From Larix sibirica (lineage: Eukaryota > Streptophyta > Pinopsida > Pinales > Pinaceae): a stretch of DNA of 11,215 nucleotides. The translations under genes and the position numbers were made by a program. Of this stretch, positions 7,756-11,215 are shown piece after piece. Position 1 is the first letter of the stretch. Each line of letters starts with the position of its first letter. The stretch spans positions 8,135-19,349 of the forward strand of contig NWUY0305006756.1 of the NCBI GenBank assembly GCA_004151065.3, read 5' to 3'. The notes under the pieces are model-generated. The model did not search any database. It was not told where the DNA came from and saw only the letters and a list, made by a program, of their open reading frames with translations.

Positions 7756-8383
7756 CTTATATATTGTTAATTTTGGTGTGACCCAACTTGCCAGGTGCAT
7801 GCTGGGATTGGGGAGGCCTCCCCGCATCTTGCTCACCCTGTCTTGGTTTGTGGCGTAGTGATATCCCTGGTCCTGTGATGATTACTTAAGTCTCTGTCCT
7901 AGATATGGTTATAGTAGAATGATATTGGGTCATATGATAGGCTAATAGATGTACTGGGCTTATAGAAGTTTGTGATAGGCAAAATTTTCAGTTGTTTTGA
8001 TGTTAAAGTCTTTCCTCATAGTAGTGAGAAGGATTTGTAATTGGAGACATGGATAAAATGTTCATCAGTGGAGTCATAGAAGTCAGTAGTATTAGACCTG
8101 TAAACAAAGTTGTTATGTTAAACATATAGAACTATAATGTTAGCTATGTAACATTTTTTTTAAATAATATCAAATCCTTATATATATATATTATTAATAT
8201 TTTATAATTATTAAAATAATTGATAAGTAATGACAAGCAAAGTCTCAGGGTTGTTGGATATGATACATACACTTAAAGCAAAGTTGTGCCAATTGATTAC
8301 ATAATGGCCTTATCCATTATGCTTTTTTCATTGAATGATAACATGATTCCAAAACTAATGTTGGGAAAGATTCCAATTTTGTT
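7756..8383. other. No gene seen; mixed-composition intergenic sequence
   Basis: The first 150 bases keep the higher GC level of the island upstream and may be its 3' flank. From about 7900 the composition turns AT-rich, with a TA-rich tract at about 8180-8220. No reading frame, RNA gene or repeat match within the window was found here. Confidence 0.5.
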
Positions 8384-8772
8384 GTGTACATACATAAATG
8401 AAAGGTGTAACATGTAACATACATAAATTATAAATGGAAATTTTTAAGTTTAATATGCAATTGAAAAAAGAAAGAGATAACATAAAATAAATAAATATAA
8501 ATTAAATTAGCATAAATATTTTTTAAATTAAAATGTTTTAAGTATAAAGATGTTTTTATATGCATATAGTTATATTGTAAATAATTTGATTATAAAAATT
8601 TCTCAATTGCAAATTGCATCGGGGTGTTATCTCAAATATGGCATTGTTCATTAGGTTGATCTATGGGTTTTTAGGGATTGAATAAAGTAAGTAGAGGAAA
8701 TAAAGTTAAGAGTTAAACCATTTTCCCTCAAGTATATTATAATGTTTTTGTGATTGGGCAGCTACAACTTGG
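8384..8772. repeat. AT-rich repeat copy C, partial, cut by LINE-3
   Basis: A third, more diverged copy corresponding to roughly the second half of the A/B unit. It enters at ACATAAATGAAAGGTGTAACA (8391 onward), matches TATAAATGAAAGGTGTAAGA of copy B (6374 onward), and includes an unoccupied, slightly mutated version of the LINE-2 target (8447-8462). It also carries TCAAATATGGCATTGTTCA (about 8632). It stops at the T-run of LINE-3. The left part of the unit is absent, so this copy was truncated or deleted before or after the LINE-3 insertion. Confidence 0.8.
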
Positions 8773-8784
8773 TTTTTTTTTTTT

Positions 8785-9037
8785 ACAAAGAAAAAATAGC
8801 TTTTATATTAATAGATAAAAGCCGATAACAAGTCGTGATCATTACAGAAAAGCATTGATGCTTGGTTCATGAATATCCTATTGATCCATAAGCATACATA
8901 TGAAAGCCTACAACTAGTACTCCTAGATTTCCATCAAGACCAAAAGTTCCAAAATAGTCTCCATGCCATTTATTGACTTTCAGTGAGATCTATCTCATAA
9001 TGAGGCAAAACTAAGTTTCCAGCAAAGTTTTAGATTA
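8785..9037 (-). other. 3' untranslated region of LINE-3
   Basis: About 250 bp between the ORF2 stop and the poly-A tail, with no coding potential. Length is close to that of LINE-2 (about 230 bp). The terminal 30 bases are the only part with evident similarity to the LINE-2 end. Confidence 0.75.
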
Positions 9038-11215
9038 TCAGTAGTGCAGCTCAAAGGACTTGTACAGTACTCCATCATGAAACTCCTCGCAGTACAGGAT
9101 ACCATTCATCACCCCCAATAGACGTCTCGACTGCTGATTGGAAACTCCATTAAGTTCCCGATATATATGTTTGAAGTGCAGTACTACGAACGACTGCATC
9201 AACATTCTGGTGCGCTGCGGCCAATGACTAAGTTGCAAAGAATGGGTATTTCCACCCAATCCCACCCAGTCAACGATACACTTAGAATCCCCGAAAATCC
9301 AGAGAGCATCAATATCCCTTGTGTGAGAAAAATACAGTAATTCCCATAGGGCTAATAATTTGGCCTGAGTGTTTGTTCCAGAACCCGCTGCAAGGTATAG
9401 GTGGAAAGATACAGAGGGGTTGATACGAAGAAGTGCTCCAGCATGCACCTCCCTTGCATGGCAGCACCATCAAAGAAACCCTGTAGCGTGGGATAATTCG
9501 CAGGTACCAGATAAATAAAACGAGGAGAACGCATACGAGCCTGTGGGCGATACACCGAGAAAATGGCCAGAGACCCAGCAGCCACCCGGTGGGAGGAGGG
9601 CGTGACTCCATTAAATATAGCGTTGTTCCGAGCCAGCCACACCCCCCAGAAGCAAATAGGAATAAACGCAACAAACATGGGGTATGATCTTTTCCATATC
9701 AGTAGAATGTCCTTCAATGGTAGTGCCGGCCACGGGAGCTGGACCTCAAGGATATTAGCCATCTCACCCACGGTGTCCTTGATGAAAACACAGTCACCAA
9801 ACATATGTTCCGTCATCTCAACATCAGCAAGGCACAGAGCGCAGTGACCCGGGCCACTGAAACCCCGCTTCTGGAGATTATGCCAAGTGAGAATCTTATC
9901 CATGAGAATCAGCCAGAGAAATAATTTTACCTTCGGCAGGTAGCACACCTTCCAAATCCAAGGGATCCACCAAGGGACCTCACACAGGCCAGAATCCAGA
10001 ATGATCTTTTGATACCCAGATGCAGCCGTAACCATTCCATTAACAGAATCGGACAGCCATACCAATATGTCCTCCCGGTCTATAAGCTGGATACCAGCAT
10101 GTGAGAGGGACTGGACAAAAGATGTCCATTCCAATGCCATCCTTCCTTCCAAATGAATATCAAGAGCAGAAATCCAATGTGAACCTAACCCCGGGTGATG
10201 AATAAAAGCCTATTTTAAAACAAAGATGTCTTGGAGATGAAGAAGGGATATCAAACCCTCGGAGAGGGTATGTACTGGAGAGCAGCCCGAGATAGGATCG
10301 ATGCCAATATAGACTTGTGTACCCCGCCCAACCTCCCATGCAATATCCGAGTGAACAAGTGGCAAACAGTTGAGAAGGCTACGCTAGATAGCAGAAACAT
10401 TACCTTTGTTGACAGTAGGGCTCCGGAAGAAATATGTCACAGGAAAATGCTTGAGGTACTTTTTGTGGATAATCTTCCCCCATAAACCGCCCCCAAATAA
10501 GACCCTCTAGAGGCTTTTGGCACATAACGCCCGATTAAATAAGCAAAGTTCCTTAATACCCCACCCCCCCAAGTCAAGAGGTAAAGATAACGAGCCCTGT
10601 GAGGCCAAATGAAATTTGGTCATACTCAAATTGCCGGCCCATAGGAAATTCAAAAACAATCTCTTCAGAGCATTCAAGATACACCCAAGAATAGCAAATA
10701 ACGTAAACCAGTAGACAGGGATCCCTTGCAGGACCGACTTAAGAAGGGTGAGGCGCCCCGCCAAGGAGAGCCACCGAGACGACCAGGCATTGATGTGGTG
10801 TTGAACCTTCCTAACAAGCCATTTCCAATCTGTAGTGAGGTAGTCATTAGGCTTCAAGAAGAAGCCCAAGTAACGGAACCCTTCCTCAATCCGAACCCAT
10901 TTAAAGGGAAGAATCAGTTGTAAGGAGGAGAGTAGAACCTGATCTTTGACATGGCAGATGACAACATATTTAGGGAGGCTGACTTCCATCCCTGTAGCGT
11001 TACAAAAAGTGTCGACCACTTGATTATACTGCTGCCATTCCACCATCGACGCCAAACCAAACAATAAAACATCGTCCACAAAAAGTGAATGAGTAATGGA
11101 ACAGTCAGGGGCCACCTTTACCCCGCTCAATAAACCCTTAGATTTGGCATCATGGATCAATAAACTAAGACCTTCAATGGCTAGAATGAAAAGATAGGGC
11201 GAGAGTGGACACCCT
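9038..11215 (-). pseudogene. LINE-3 ORF2: RT palm/thumb, zf-RVT, RNase H (degenerate, partial)
   Basis: Reading is open from the right edge. GCPLSPYLFILAIEGLS (11164-11214) is the conserved RT block, followed by the catalytic box FVDD (11071-11082), then TGMEVSLPK, FRYLGFFLK and GRLTLLKSVLQGIPVYW. Three in-frame TAG codons follow, at 10507-10509, 10384-10386 and 10210-10212. The first two sit where tryptophan is expected, against LWRSLFG in LINE-2 for the first. The zinc knuckle is complete (9790-9843: C-x2-C-x4-E-x3-H-x4-C). RNase H opens with GFFDGAA (Asp at 9469-9471). A 1-bp deletion near 9446 then moves reading to a second frame that ends at 9038-9040. In that frame the expected Glu is Lys (TNTQAKLL, 9359-9361), FGDSK keeps its Asp (9287-9289), and the last Asp is Asn (9137-9139). 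The RT active-site box is intact, but three nonsense codons, a frameshift and two catalytic losses make the gene non-functional. Confidence 0.93.

Larger units (their letters stand above)
8773..11215 (-). mobile_element. LINE-3: L1-type LINE, 3' part; continues past right edge
   Basis: On the minus strand the element enters at the right edge inside the RT domain and proceeds through zinc knuckle and RNase H to a 3' untranslated region and a poly-A tail, seen as 12 T on the plus strand (8773-8784). Its last bases before the tail (CTATTTTTTCTTTGT in sense) resemble the end of LINE-2. It lies in repeat copy C. Its 5' end and second target-site duplication are beyond the window, so it may be longer than the other two. 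It is intermediate in decay between LINE-2 and LINE-1. Confidence 0.92.

Noticed and set aside
9563-9847. 94-codon plus-strand frame
   Set aside because: Antisense shadow of the LINE-3 zinc knuckle and pre-RNase H region.
10231-10485. 84-codon plus-strand frame
   Set aside because: Antisense to the LINE-3 linker, where the minus-strand reading matches LINE-2 (KKYLK, IGIDPI).
11071-11082. FVDD in LINE-3 as a mutated RT active site
   Set aside because: The two catalytic Asp are present, and Val before them is, to my knowledge, a tolerated variant in plant LINEs, so it is not evidence of loss.

Overview
The window looks like nuclear, intergenic DNA of a seed plant. Its recognisable coding matter is the decayed 3' halves of L1-type non-LTR retrotransposons (LINEs), set in very AT-rich repeats. 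The LINEs carry the plant arrangement of reverse transcriptase (RT), then a zf-RVT zinc knuckle, then a C-terminal RNase H. No intact host gene, rRNA, tRNA, CRISPR array or bacterial-type operon is visible. The species cannot be named from what is here.

Layout. Positions 1-640 hold no supportable gene; part may be the 3' untranslated end of LINE-1. LINE-1 (about 640-2575, minus strand) is a 5'-truncated and heavily mutated copy with eight in-frame stops. A unit of an unclassified AT-rich repeat, copy A, begins at 2638 and resumes at 5197. It is interrupted by LINE-2 (3369-5180, minus strand), which is 5'-truncated and flanked by a perfect 16-bp target-site duplication. Copy B of the same repeat (5700 to about 6995) follows copy A head to tail and keeps the unoccupied insertion site. 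After removing LINE-2 from A (1234 bp) and a copy-specific minisatellite expansion from B (about 1230 bp), the two units match in length. A GC-richer, coding-like island (about 7330-7755, plus strand) is open in two consecutive frames and is of unknown origin. Positions 7756-8383 show nothing recognisable. A partial repeat copy C (about 8384-8772) is interrupted by LINE-3 (8773 to beyond 11215, minus strand), whose 5' part lies outside the window.

All three LINEs lie on the minus strand and show graded decay. LINE-2 has one nonsense codon and one 1-bp deletion, with all four RNase H catalytic residues kept. LINE-3 has three nonsense codons and one 1-bp deletion, with two catalytic residues lost at CpG sites. 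LINE-1 has eight stops, a frameshift, a damaged zinc knuckle and an internal duplication. Transposition itself needs the ORF1 protein, endonuclease and RT, none of which is complete here, so no element in the window could move on its own products. I found no evidence of a novel functional system. The points worth following are the empty/filled insertion site, the unclassified about 1.23-kb tandem repeat and the coding-like island.
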